Source: Gammaproteobacteria bacterium (GTDB lineage Bacteria > Pseudomonadota > Gammaproteobacteria > Eutrophobiales > Eutrophobiaceae). Taken from it: 42,479 bases of DNA. Shown in pieces: positions 24,415 through 33,299 of this stretch. Each line of letters starts with the position of its first letter. Positions within the stretch are counted from its first letter, which is position 1. Location: contig JAJFKK010000044.1 of the NCBI GenBank assembly GCA_021773245.1, positions 1 to 42,479 on the forward strand, given 5' to 3'. The notes below the pieces were generated by a model. The model did not search any database and was not told the origin of the DNA. It worked only from the letters and a program-made list of their open reading frames with translations. The position numbers and the translations under genes are program-made.

Positions 24415-26055
24415 TCAAACTGTTGCCATGTTTTTTATACGCGGCACTGCTGAAAGTAATTCTTTGGTATATTCATTTTCAGGATGCAATAACACTTGTT
24501 CAACATCACCCTGCTCTACTATTTTCCCTTGATACATCACTGCAACGTAATGCGCAATGTATTCAACAACACTGATGTTATGTGTGATAAACAAATAAGC
24601 TAGTTGATGTTCTTTTTGTAATTTTCTCAGTAATGCAAGAATTTGAGCTTGTACGGATACATCAAGCGCACTGGTGGGTTCATCACAAATAATTAATTTT
24701 GGTTTAACTGCTAAAGCACGAGCGATACAAATACGTTGGCGTTGACCTCCAGAAAACTCATGCGGATAACGACTTTGATGTTCTGGCAATAATCCGACTT
24801 GTTCTAATAATTCAGCCGTCATCTTATCCCGTTCTTCTCTTGTTTCACCAATACCCTGTGCCAACATGCCTTCTTGAACAATATCTTTAACCATCATTCT
24901 CGGATTCATTGACGAATAGGGATCTTGGAATACAATCTGAATTTCTGAACGTTTACTTCTTAATGCTGCTGCATCTAATTGGCTTAAGTCCTGACCTTTA
25001 TACAACACTTCACCATCAGTTGTTTGCAATAATCGCAATATACCTTTGCCCATTGTTGTTTTACCACTGCCCGATTCACCTACGAGAGCAACAGTTTCAC
25101 CTGCATGAACATCAATTGAGACACCATCAACAGCGCGTACATGACCAACCACTTTTTTAAAGAGTCCTTTACGTATTGGGTAATGCACTTTTAAATCACG
25201 CACTGTCAGTAAACGTTGTTGTTCACTGCGGTCAACTTCTGATTCATTATCTTCAGATTGCCGTTTTTTCCAACTGGGAATGGCATCGAATAGTTGTAAT
25301 GTATAAGGGTGTTCAGGATTAGAAAATAAATTTTTCTTATCTTTAGCTTCAACAATCTTTCCTTGGCGCATTACTGCAACATGATCCGCTATTTGAGATG
25401 TCACACCTAAATCATGCGTTATGAATAAAATAGCCATATTGGTATCTTGTTGCAGCTGCCGTAACAAATCTAATATCTGAGCTTGTATCGTTACATCAAG
25501 CGCTGTTGTTGGTTCATCGGCTATTAACAAATCAGGTTCACCAGCAAGAGCAATCGCGATCATTATGCGTTGTTTCATTCCACCGGAAAATTGATGCGGG
25601 TATTCATTGATTCTGCGGTCTGGTTCTGGAATACCCACCGCATCTAAGAGTTCAACACTCCTTTTAATACAATCGTCTTTTGATAAGTTTTTATGTCTGT
25701 AAAGTGTTTCACTTATTTGCTGCCCCGCAGTTAACACTGGATTTAATGATGTTTGTGGTTCTTGAAATATCATGCCTATCTTGGCACCACGAACATCTCG
25801 CATTTTACTTTCAGGTAGTTGAAACAAATTCTGTCCATTTAGAATAACTTCACCACCACTAATATTGATAGCAGCAGGCAATAACCTCATGATTGATAAC
25901 GCACTTATTGATTTTCCACTACCTGATTCTCCAAGAAGAACAAAGGTTTCACCTTTATTAATTTTAAAACTGACATCATCAACGACATTAACTCTGCTAT
26001 CGCCAGAGCCAACTGAACTCGTCAAATTTTTAACTTCTAATAAAGTATCAACCAT
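24415..26055 (-). CDS. Peptide-type ABC transporter, fused double ATPase (YejF-like)
   Basis: 546 residues made of two complete nucleotide-binding domains of the Dpp/Opp type. First domain: Walker A GESGSGKS, signature FSGGMKQR, Walker [13 protein letters not shown]. Second: Walker A GESGSGKT, signature FSGGQRQR, Walker [13 protein letters not shown]. Each ends in the C-terminal extension seen in peptide importers (NPEHPYT and [11 protein letters not shown]). Such DppD-DppF fusions occur in E. coli YejF and in the Pseudomonas Npp system. It powers the permeases encoded upstream, with which it forms one operon; only the thioesterase gene lies between. Confidence 0.95.
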   Translation of the reverse strand: MVDTLLEVKNLTSSVGSGDSRVNVVDDVSFKINKGETFVLLGESGSGKSISALSIMRLLPAAINISGGEVILNGQNLFQLPESKMRDVRGAKIGMIFQEPQTSLNPVLTAGQQISETLYRHKNLSKDDCIKRSVELLDAVGIPEPDRRINEYPHQFSGGMKQRIMIAIALAGEPDLLIADEPTTALDVTIQAQILDLLRQLQQDTNMAILFITHDLGVTSQIADHVAVMRQGKIVEAKDKKNLFSNPEHPYTLQLFDAIPSWKKRQSEDNESEVDRSEQQRLLTVRDLKVHYPIRKGLFKKVVGHVRAVDGVSIDVHAGETVALVGESGSGKTTMGKGILRLLQTTDGEVLYKGQDLSQLDAAALRSKRSEIQIVFQDPYSSMNPRMMVKDIVQEGMLAQGIGETREERDKMTAELLEQVGLLPEHQSRYPHEFSGGQRQRICIARALAVKPKLIICDEPTSALDVSVQAQILALLRKLQKEHQLAYLFITHNISVVEYIAHYVAVMYQGKIVEQGDVEQVLLHPENEYTKELLSAVPRIKNMATV

Positions 26056-26057
26056 CG

Positions 26058-26459
26058 TTATTCTGTATCCAGATTAGGTAACTGTCTTGGCTTTCGATTT
26101 TCATCTAAAGCAACAAACGTTAATTCTGCCTGAGTTACTTTAACTATTTCTTTGTTTGATGGATTTCGTTCAGCATAAACTTCGACTTTTATTGTAATAG
26201 AAGTATTTCCAGTTTTGACAACATCTGCATAACAGCTGATAACGTCACCAACAAACACTGGTTCGTGAAACTCCATTGAATTAACAGCGACAGTAACAAC
26301 TCTTCCTTTTGCACGTTCTAATGCAGTAATGCCTGCAGCAATATCAATTTGCGACATAATCCAACCACCAAAAATACTACCTCCTGGATTAGTATCTTTT
26401 GGCATCGCTGCAATTTTAATTGCTGGGAGCTTATCTTTTGGTAACTCTACTGTTGTCAT
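26058..26459 (-). CDS. YciA-like acyl-CoA thioesterase (hotdog fold)
   Basis: 133 residues of the acyl-CoA thioesterase hotdog family. Seen: AMPKDTNPGGSIFGGWIMSQID, the helix carrying the catalytic Asp region, VTVAVNSMEFHEPVFVGDVISCYA and TSITIKVEVYAER, then TQAELTFVALDENRKP. YciA-type enzymes hydrolyse many CoA esters in the cytoplasm. Unusually it sits within a peptide ABC transporter operon: its stop is 2 bases before the ATPase start and the permease ends 20 bases upstream. The link to fabI and fatty-acid metabolism across the divergent promoter may be chance. Confidence 0.93.
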   Translation of the reverse strand: MTTVELPKDKLPAIKIAAMPKDTNPGGSIFGGWIMSQIDIAAGITALERAKGRVVTVAVNSMEFHEPVFVGDVISCYADVVKTGNTSITIKVEVYAERNPSNKEIVKVTQAELTFVALDENRKPRQLPNLDTE

Positions 26460-26479
26460 AATATTTTTGTGTGTATTTG

Positions 26480-27883
26480 TTAAACTTCACCACGTAAACG
26501 AGGGTCAAATGCATCTCGTACTGCATCAGAAAATAAATTTGCTGCAAGTACAAGAATAAACATAAAGATGAAAGCTGCTGCTAATGACCACCAAACGACA
26601 GGATCGCGTGCAATTTCTAACCTGGCACTATTAATCATATTACCCCAACTGTACATGCTTGGGTCGACACCAACACCAACATAAGAAAGTACTGCCTCTG
26701 CTAAAACAAGACCACTAAAATCCAAGACAATCGAAATCATCACAATGTGCATCACATTAGGTAATAAATATCGCAACATAATACTCAGGTTACCAACACC
26801 AAACGCCTGTGCTGCCTGAACATAATCGACCTCTCGAAGTTTTAATGCTTCTGCTCTTAATAAACGACATAAACCCGTCCAACTGGTAATGCCGAGTATG
26901 ATACAAAGAAACAATAATCTTAGATCAGCACGTTCTTCAAGACTGGTGAAATCTGCTTCATTATTACTGATATAGACTTGTAACAATAATATTGAAGCCG
27001 CAATTAATAACACGCCAGGAATTGAGTTTAATGTCGTATATAAATATTGAATAACATCATCAATCCAACCACGAAAATAACCCGCCATTAATCCCATCAT
27101 AATTGCAAACGGCAACATGACTAATGTCGTTAAGGTGCCAATAACTAAACCGGTACGAACACTTTTCAATGATTGATAAAGTACGTCCTGTCCTACTTTA
27201 TCAGTACCAAAAACATGATAATGCTGCGCTAGATTATAAATACAACTTATTGTGATAATTATGATACTTGTCGTAATAAACATTGCATACCAAGGGATTT
27301 CTAAATCATTCTGGATACATTTGTTTAATGTTGATTTAAAAGTTGATTTAGATTTTTTACTTATAATAGAAACAATCAAAGTAAACATTAATACACTTAT
27401 TAATATCCCTACCATGAAACCAAAAACAATTCGTTTCGTAATATCATCACTAGCCTGAGACTCTGGGTCGTCAAGGTGGGCTCCACCATATTTTAAACGA
27501 GGATAATCTCTTATTTGTTTCCCATCGGGTTGATCGATCATTTCTTTAGCAAACGCATAGCTTGCCAAAGGCGAGGAATATGTCCTCTCGGTATTTGTTC
27601 TTAAATCATTTAAGACGATATCAAGTACGCTTAATATTTCTGTTGAATAGATCGTCTCACTTGATTTGTTGTCCTCTAATTTCGGATGAAAGTGTAATGA
27701 ATCAAGTAAGCCAATAAGAACATAGACAGATAGAATGATTGCTGCTGAAATTGCTATCGGACGTCGCGCAACATCTTTCCACGGTGAACTCAAATGTTCA
27801 TGCTTACTTGCATAAAATGCAAAACCTAACACCATGAAGAGCAAGAGGAAGATAAATGCGTCAGTAATAAAAATAACAGGCAT
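26480..27883 (-). CDS. Peptide ABC transporter permease, YejE/OppC type with long N-terminal region
   Basis: 467 residues, inner membrane. The C-terminal ~250 are a binding-protein-dependent permease domain: HVFGTDKVGQDVLYQSLKSVRTGL, then the EAA loop RAEALKLREVDYVQAAQAFGV, YLLPNVMHIVM, and the ending RDAFDPRLRG typical of DppC/OppC. Before it lie three further hydrophobic segments (about 5-25, 43-63 and 155-178) and a soluble stretch of ~90 residues, making it longer than the ~300 residues of OppC or ~340 of YejE. It pairs with the YejB-type permease, whose stop is 2 bases upstream. Confidence 0.92.
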   Translation of the reverse strand: MPVIFITDAFIFLLLFMVLGFAFYASKHEHLSSPWKDVARRPIAISAAIILSVYVLIGLLDSLHFHPKLEDNKSSETIYSTEILSVLDIVLNDLRTNTERTYSSPLASYAFAKEMIDQPDGKQIRDYPRLKYGGAHLDDPESQASDDITKRIVFGFMVGILISVLMFTLIVSIISKKSKSTFKSTLNKCIQNDLEIPWYAMFITTSIIIITISCIYNLAQHYHVFGTDKVGQDVLYQSLKSVRTGLVIGTLTTLVMLPFAIMMGLMAGYFRGWIDDVIQYLYTTLNSIPGVLLIAASILLLQVYISNNEADFTSLEERADLRLLFLCIILGITSWTGLCRLLRAEALKLREVDYVQAAQAFGVGNLSIMLRYLLPNVMHIVMISIVLDFSGLVLAEAVLSYVGVGVDPSMYSWGNMINSARLEIARDPVVWWSLAAAFIFMFILVLAANLFSDAVRDAFDPRLRGEV

Positions 27884-27885
27884 TT

Positions 27886-28863
27886 TTAGTTCAACCTCAC
27901 TCTTGGATCAACCAAGGTGTAAGATATATCTGTCAATATCAATCCAATGATATATAACACTGAACCCAAGAAAACCATTGAACGTACAATAGCAAAATCC
28001 TGACTATTGATGGCATCTATGGTGTAGCTACCCAGTCCTGGAATAGCAAAAAAGGATTCGACAACCAGACTACCAATAAAAAGGCTAGGTAAAATAACAA
28101 CAACACCTGTCAATATTGGTATAAGTCCATTCATCAAAACGTGTCTATATAAAACAATCGTTTCAGATAAACCTTTTGCTTTTGCGGTTCGAACATAATC
28201 CTTACCCATTTCTTCGAGAAAAATTGTTCGATACCATCGTGTACTTGCACCGACTCCACCTACTAAACCAATGATTACTGGTAAAATCGTAAACTTAATC
28301 GCATTCAAGCCTGTGTCATAACCGGAGATAGGAACCAGATGTAGAACTTTTCCTATAAGAAATTGACCTCCTATAATGTAAAACAAACCAGATATAGACA
28401 TCATCGCAACGCATAAAATCACACCTGAAACATCGATATAACTGCCCCTAAAAAATGCAAGGATTAAACCAAAGGTAATATAAGCCATTAAACCTAATAT
28501 TAAACTGGGGACGGTAATCGAAAGACTAGGCCACATACGTTTACTAATATCATAACTAATATCACGTCCACTATCGGAACGACCAAAGTCAAATAAAAAT
28601 AATTTAACTGAATTTTGAAAGAAAATAGTATCCGTTATCTTATCTGTTGAGCCTACTTCACTATTCCATAGTATCGGTTTGTCATAGCCGCGCTCTTCTT
28701 TCCATTTTTCTATTGCTGCTTCGCTAACATGTTTTGCACCAAGTTGCATGCGCGCCATGTCATCAGGTGTATTAACCACAAAAAATAAAACAAAGGTAAT
28801 TACATTAACACCGATCAATATCGGGATAGCATAGGCAATTCGCCGTAAGATATAACTCATCAT
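27886..28863 (-). CDS. Peptide ABC transporter permease, YejB/OppB type
   Basis: 325-residue inner-membrane permease. Begins MMSYILRRIAYAIPILIGVNVITF, as nearly all OppB/DppB proteins do; the EAA loop is DYVRTAKAKGLSETIVLYRHVLMN, and the end SYTLVDPRVRLN is typical. Six hydrophobic helices can be counted. Its ATG overlaps the stop of the solute-binding protein gene by four bases (ATGA), so the two are translationally coupled. Substrate class: oligopeptides or similar. Confidence 0.94.
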   Translation of the reverse strand: MMSYILRRIAYAIPILIGVNVITFVLFFVVNTPDDMARMQLGAKHVSEAAIEKWKEERGYDKPILWNSEVGSTDKITDTIFFQNSVKLFLFDFGRSDSGRDISYDISKRMWPSLSITVPSLILGLMAYITFGLILAFFRGSYIDVSGVILCVAMMSISGLFYIIGGQFLIGKVLHLVPISGYDTGLNAIKFTILPVIIGLVGGVGASTRWYRTIFLEEMGKDYVRTAKAKGLSETIVLYRHVLMNGLIPILTGVVVILPSLFIGSLVVESFFAIPGLGSYTIDAINSQDFAIVRSMVFLGSVLYIIGLILTDISYTLVDPRVRLN

Positions 28864-31043
28864 AAGATTGATTCAGTCTCCTTACGTCGATAAGAAATGA
28901 TAGCTGGTAATAAAACTACAGTTAGTAGCAGCAACAATAGTGCTATAGGCCACCAGACAGGTGGATTCCATTCAACCCTTTTATCAGCACGAAGTGTCGG
29001 TTCTACACGTCTATATTTAAGTTTATTATTTGCCATTAAGTTTGGTTTTGCGTTGTGATACCAATCATGATGCAAAGAAAAACCGACAGGGTGGTAACCC
29101 CATAACCATGGTGCGTCTTTTCTGGCAATCTCTATCATTTGATTAATAACTTCTTGTCTCTCTGACGAATTGTTCATACTTTTCATTTCATTAAACAATT
29201 TATCAAATTCAATATTTTTATAATTGGATGCGTTCTCACCACTATGTTCGATCTTTCCATTTGGCCCATAGAGTAAAAATAAAAAGTTTTCAGGATCAGG
29301 GTAATCTGCGTTCCATCCCCACTGATATATTTGAGCTGTGCCTTTTCGAATTTTTTCTTGAAAGCGATTGTAATCTGTTGATCGAATTACAAGATTGATT
29401 CCAAGCTTTGAAAACTGTTTTCGCATCCAATCAAATGTTGCTTTTGCACCAGGTCCCGCAGCTGGCGTATCTAAATGTAATACTAAAGGCTTACCGCTAG
29501 TTTGCTCTCTCCCATTCGGATAACCCGCTTCAATCAGTAATTCTTTTGCTTCTTCAATATCACGTCTAACCGGTTTATCATTTTTCCATTCATATATATA
29601 AGGGTTAATACCCTCTTCTCCTTCAATAGCACCAAATATTCCGGGTGGAATGGGGCCCTGTGCCGGTTTACCGCGGCCATTTGAAAAGATTGAAATATAT
29701 TCTTCATAATCAACCACAATAGATATCGCTCGTCTTAACAATCTTGCCCGCTCGCTATCGCCACCAACAACATCATCTGCCATATTAAAACCCATGTAAT
29801 AAGTCGAAGTTGTTATTGCGGTAATTAATCGAATACCTTTTTCTTTCATTTCATCTGTGAGTTGTGCATCACCTTGCGCATTAAACTGCACCGCTTGATC
29901 AAAACTATCTGAGACAATACCGGAGGTATCATAATAACCTTGTAGAAATTTATTCCATGATGGAATAGATTCTTTTTCTAGACTGTAAATTGCCATATCA
30001 ATAAATGGCATTGTTTTACCTGTATCTTCTAGCAGACCTAACGCTTCATCCCCCTCTGCACCTTCTTCAGGATAGGTCTCTCCTCTAAAATTTGGATTTT
30101 GTTCGAGCACCATTCGAAGGTTGGGATTATTTTCCGTCAGCATAAATGGTCCTGTCCCAACGGGATACCAGTCCAGTGTGATATTTTTATCTTTCATGCC
30201 CTCTTGAGAATAAAAATAGTCAGCTTCCCAAGGCATAGGTGAAAAGAAAGACATTGATAACCAATAAAGAAATTGTGGGTATTTTTGTTTGAGTGTTATT
30301 TCAAAGCTTGTGTCATCAATAACTTTTACACCGGGTAATTCGTATTGGTTCAAATCAATATAATTTATTTTTGATGAATCTAGCTCATGAAGTTCTTTAG
30401 CAAGCTCGTTCAAGCCAACAATGTATTTACCCATTAAACCGGCGATAGGCGAATGAATTTTAGGATGCGCCATTCTTTTTATTTGATAGACATAATCATT
30501 AGCATTCATTTCCCTTGTACCAACGGTTTCAAAATCAGATAAGGTATGAATGTTTTCTAAATCTTTGGGCGAAAGCTCATGATAAAGATACTGTTCACTG
30601 GAATCTTTCGCAAAAGCCGGATGAGGTTGGTATAAGATATTTGATTTAATCGATATGGTATATTTAACATGATCAATTTCTTCAGGATCTACCTCATCTG
30701 ATATAACCTTCCCTTCACTGTCATAATAAACAGGCTTTGGTAATTCTGTCGCTGTCAGTGGAATTAATTCATAAGGGCGTTTCAAAAAATGATATTGCAA
30801 TGGCGGCTCGTATATTTGCCCCAAAAACACATACTCATTGGCGCTATATGAACTAACTGGGTCTAAATGTTTAGGACGCTCAGAAAATGAGTCGTAATAA
30901 ATACGTTTGCTCGAATCCTGCTCTGGATAGGGATTATTCCAGGCAGACTGTTCACAACCTGAAATAATCAAACATAAAAGGATAAATATCCAACTTAAGC
31001 CAAATTTTGCGTGATTTATTGTTTTTATATATTTTGTTGTCAC
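28860..31043 (-). CDS. ABC transporter solute-binding lipoprotein (peptide family 5) with C-terminal membrane anchor
   Basis: 727 residues of the extracellular solute-binding protein family 5 (OppA/YejA). N-terminal lipoprotein signal with LIISGC, Cys30; then DSFSERPKHLDPVSSYSANE, the usual start of the domain; FEITLKQKYPQFLYWLS, PVGTGPFMLTE; YMGFNMADDV and IYQWGWNADYPDPENF near the C-lobe. Unlike typical family members (~500-600 residues) it ends in a hydrophobic helix (~698-717, IALLLLLLTVVLLPAII) followed by SYRRKETESIL, so it appears anchored at both ends. First gene of the operon, divergent from fabI. Confidence 0.9.
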   Translation of the reverse strand: MTTKYIKTINHAKFGLSWIFILLCLIISGCEQSAWNNPYPEQDSSKRIYYDSFSERPKHLDPVSSYSANEYVFLGQIYEPPLQYHFLKRPYELIPLTATELPKPVYYDSEGKVISDEVDPEEIDHVKYTISIKSNILYQPHPAFAKDSSEQYLYHELSPKDLENIHTLSDFETVGTREMNANDYVYQIKRMAHPKIHSPIAGLMGKYIVGLNELAKELHELDSSKINYIDLNQYELPGVKVIDDTSFEITLKQKYPQFLYWLSMSFFSPMPWEADYFYSQEGMKDKNITLDWYPVGTGPFMLTENNPNLRMVLEQNPNFRGETYPEEGAEGDEALGLLEDTGKTMPFIDMAIYSLEKESIPSWNKFLQGYYDTSGIVSDSFDQAVQFNAQGDAQLTDEMKEKGIRLITAITTSTYYMGFNMADDVVGGDSERARLLRRAISIVVDYEEYISIFSNGRGKPAQGPIPPGIFGAIEGEEGINPYIYEWKNDKPVRRDIEEAKELLIEAGYPNGREQTSGKPLVLHLDTPAAGPGAKATFDWMRKQFSKLGINLVIRSTDYNRFQEKIRKGTAQIYQWGWNADYPDPENFLFLLYGPNGKIEHSGENASNYKNIEFDKLFNEMKSMNNSSERQEVINQMIEIARKDAPWLWGYHPVGFSLHHDWYHNAKPNLMANNKLKYRRVEPTLRADKRVEWNPPVWWPIALLLLLLTVVLLPAIISYRRKETESIL

Positions 31044-31131
31044 GTGTGCATTATAAACATCATCATTTTTCTGTACACTTTGATGTTAAAATAAGAAAAA
31101 GATTCACACATAATATTAGAAGGATGGACAG

Positions 31132-31908
31132 ATGGGATTACTTGAGAACAAACGTGCTCTAATCGTCGGTGTTGCCAGCAATCGCTCAATTGCATGGGGT
31201 ATCGCGCAAGCCATGCACCGAGAAGGTGCTGAAATAGCCTTTACCTATCAAAATGACAAATTACGTAGCAGAGTTGAAAAACTTGCTGCAGAACTAGGCT
31301 CGGAGATTATTGTTCCCTGTGATGTGTCTAATGATGAAGAGATTACAGCTGTTTTTGAACATTTAGATGATTATTGGGACGGTCTGGACATACTAGTTCA
31401 TTCTGTTGCATTTGCTCCTAAAGAACAGCTTGATGGCGAATACCTTGAGAATGTAACCCGCGAAGGCTTTTTACAAGCTCATGAAATTAGTTCTTATAGC
31501 TTTTCTGCTCTTGCTGATGCCTCTAGGGAAATGATGAAGGGCCGTAATGGCTCTATGCTGACGCTCAGCTATATTGGGGCTGTCCGTGCCATGCCTAATT
31601 ACAATGTCATGGGTGTCGCTAAAGCGAGCCTGGAAGCGAATGTCCGTTATATGGCATCGAGTCTCGGTCCAGAAGGAATTCGTGTCAATGCAATCTCAGC
31701 AGGCCCTATAAAAACTTTGGCTGCGGCAGGTATTAAAGGCATGCGTGACTTCTTAAGTCACGTTGAAAAAGTATCTCCATTAAGACGCAACGTGACTATT
31801 GATGAAGTTGGTAATGTGGCAGCCTTCATGTGCTCTGATCATGCCTCGGCAATCACAGGAGAAATAACTTATGTGGATTCGGGCTTCAATTCAATCGGAA
31901 TGGGATAA
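31132..31908 (+). CDS. fabI: Enoyl-[acyl-carrier-protein] reductase (NADH)
   Basis: 258-residue short-chain dehydrogenase doing the last reduction in each cycle of type II fatty-acid synthesis. Seen: the FabI nucleotide loop [29 protein letters not shown], active-site Tyr147 and Tyr157 with Lys164 ([19 protein letters not shown]), and [18 protein letters not shown]. Start supported by an AGAAGGA box about 10 bases upstream. The site is the usual fabI-ppiD neighbourhood, but here a symporter gene lies between and ppiD is on the opposite strand. FabI is the target of triclosan-type inhibitors. Confidence 0.97.
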   Translation: MGLLENKRALIVGVASNRSIAWGIAQAMHREGAEIAFTYQNDKLRSRVEKLAAELGSEIIVPCDVSNDEEITAVFEHLDDYWDGLDILVHSVAFAPKEQLDGEYLENVTREGFLQAHEISSYSFSALADASREMMKGRNGSMLTLSYIGAVRAMPNYNVMGVAKASLEANVRYMASSLGPEGIRVNAISAGPIKTLAAAGIKGMRDFLSHVEKVSPLRRNVTIDEVGNVAAFMCSDHASAITGEITYVDSGFNSIGMG

Positions 31909-31936
31909 AGCAGCAGCTTAATCAATATTTAAGACG

Positions 31937-33163
31937 GTGACTTTTAGTGAAAATAAACTAATTATTGCCATATTGATTGGTGCGGTCGCAGGAATCCTTA
32001 GCGGCTGCATCTTTGGCACTGCAATGGTGTCCGTTGTATGGATAGGCGATCTTTTCCTCGATGCATTAAAAATGATGATCGTGCCATTAGTTATTGCTGC
32101 CGTTATTAGTGGTGTTTCATCACTTGGTGACATTCGAAAATTGGGAAAAGTCGGTGGTGCCACACTCATCTATTATGCTTCCACAACAGCCATAGCTGTA
32201 TTGATCGGCCTGTTGGTTGTAAACCTGATTCAACCGGGTGTTGGTATTGGGCAGGCTGGAACAGCACTTTCAGAAGAAATATCAAATAAAGCTAATACCG
32301 GTTTTGTTGATATCATCCGTTCGATGATAAGCCCTAATATCATTAGTGCTGCCGCTGACATGAAACTACTGCCTCTAATCGTTTTTTGTCTTTTATTTGC
32401 TGCGGCTTTAACCACCATAGGTGATAAAAATATCACCATAATTAAATTCTTTGATGGCTTGAATGAAGTCATGATGAAATTAGTAATATGGGTAATGACA
32501 TTTGCTCCCATCGGTATTTTTGCATTGATTGCTGGAAAAATCGGTAGTGCTGGTGGTGCTGAAGCGATACAACAAGAATTGATTGCTGTAGGCAGCTATT
32601 GCTTTACCGTTATTCTTGGTCTTTCAATTCATTTCATCGTTTTGTTTATTATTCTTATTCTATTCAGTAATCAGGGACGTACTTTCTTAATAAAATTGTT
32701 ACGAGCATTAGTGACGGCTTTTGGCACGGCTAGTTCGTCTGCAACATTACCGTTAACTATGGAGTGCGCCTTAGAAGCTGGTGTTGATAAACGTTCAATA
32801 AAATTTGTATTACCTATAGGTGCAACAATTAATATGGATGGTACTGCGCTTTATGAATCTGTTGCAGTCATGTTCATTGCTCAGGCTTACGGCATATCAA
32901 TGGGTATTGGAGAACAAACTATTATATTTATTACGGCAACTTTAGCAGCTATTGGCGCGGCAGGTATTCCTCAAGCAGGATTAGTGACTATGTTAATAGT
33001 ATTAGAAGCTGTGAATTTACCGGCGGAAGGTATTGGTTTAATCCTGGCTGTTGATTGGTTTTTGGATCGATTCAGAACAACTGTCAATGTTTGGGGTGAC
33101 AGTGTCGGTGCAGCAGTTATTCAGCAATACTTACCTGAAGAAAATACTAAAGACTTAAAATAG
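31937..33163 (+). CDS. Dicarboxylate/amino acid:cation symporter (DAACS family)
   Basis: 408-residue inner-membrane symporter of the GltP/DctA family. Seen: MMIVPLVIAAVISGVSSLGD, the serine-rich reentrant loop FGTASSSATLPLTME, the metal/substrate motif ATINMDGTALYE and the second reentrant loop AAGIPQAGLVTM, all hallmarks. It would import glutamate, aspartate or C4-dicarboxylates with Na+ or H+. The start is GTG at 31937; no strong ribosome-binding site is visible. It begins 28 bases after fabI, so likely cotranscribed, an unusual partner for fabI. Confidence 0.94.
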   Translation: MTFSENKLIIAILIGAVAGILSGCIFGTAMVSVVWIGDLFLDALKMMIVPLVIAAVISGVSSLGDIRKLGKVGGATLIYYASTTAIAVLIGLLVVNLIQPGVGIGQAGTALSEEISNKANTGFVDIIRSMISPNIISAAADMKLLPLIVFCLLFAAALTTIGDKNITIIKFFDGLNEVMMKLVIWVMTFAPIGIFALIAGKIGSAGGAEAIQQELIAVGSYCFTVILGLSIHFIVLFIILILFSNQGRTFLIKLLRALVTAFGTASSSATLPLTMECALEAGVDKRSIKFVLPIGATINMDGTALYESVAVMFIAQAYGISMGIGEQTIIFITATLAAIGAAGIPQAGLVTMLIVLEAVNLPAEGIGLILAVDWFLDRFRTTVNVWGDSVGAAVIQQYLPEENTKDLK

Positions 33164-33164
33164 C

Positions 33165-33292
33165 TTTGCACGATGTCACGAGTGAAGACTAATCAAGATA
33201 AAAAGAAATGAAAAAGCGGAGTGTACACGTAGTACATGAGCATTTTGAGTTTCTTTTTATCGAAGAGAAGCCAAATGCAGTAATCGTGCGAA
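33165..33292. repeat. Nested three-tier inverted-repeat element between convergent genes
   Basis: Three nested complementary arms fill the gap: outer TTTGCACGAT (33165-33174) with ATCGTGCGAA (33283-33292), one G-T pair; middle GATAAAAAGAAA (33197-33208) with TTTCTTTTTATC (33250-33261), 12 perfect pairs; inner TGTAC (33222-33226) with GTACA (33232-33236), 5-base loop. Transcripts of either strand could fold into one long branched hairpin. It may act as a terminator for both the symporter and ppiD genes and could be a member of a dispersed intergenic repeat family. No open reading frame is apparent in it. Confidence 0.7.
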
Positions 33293-33299
33293 ATTATTT

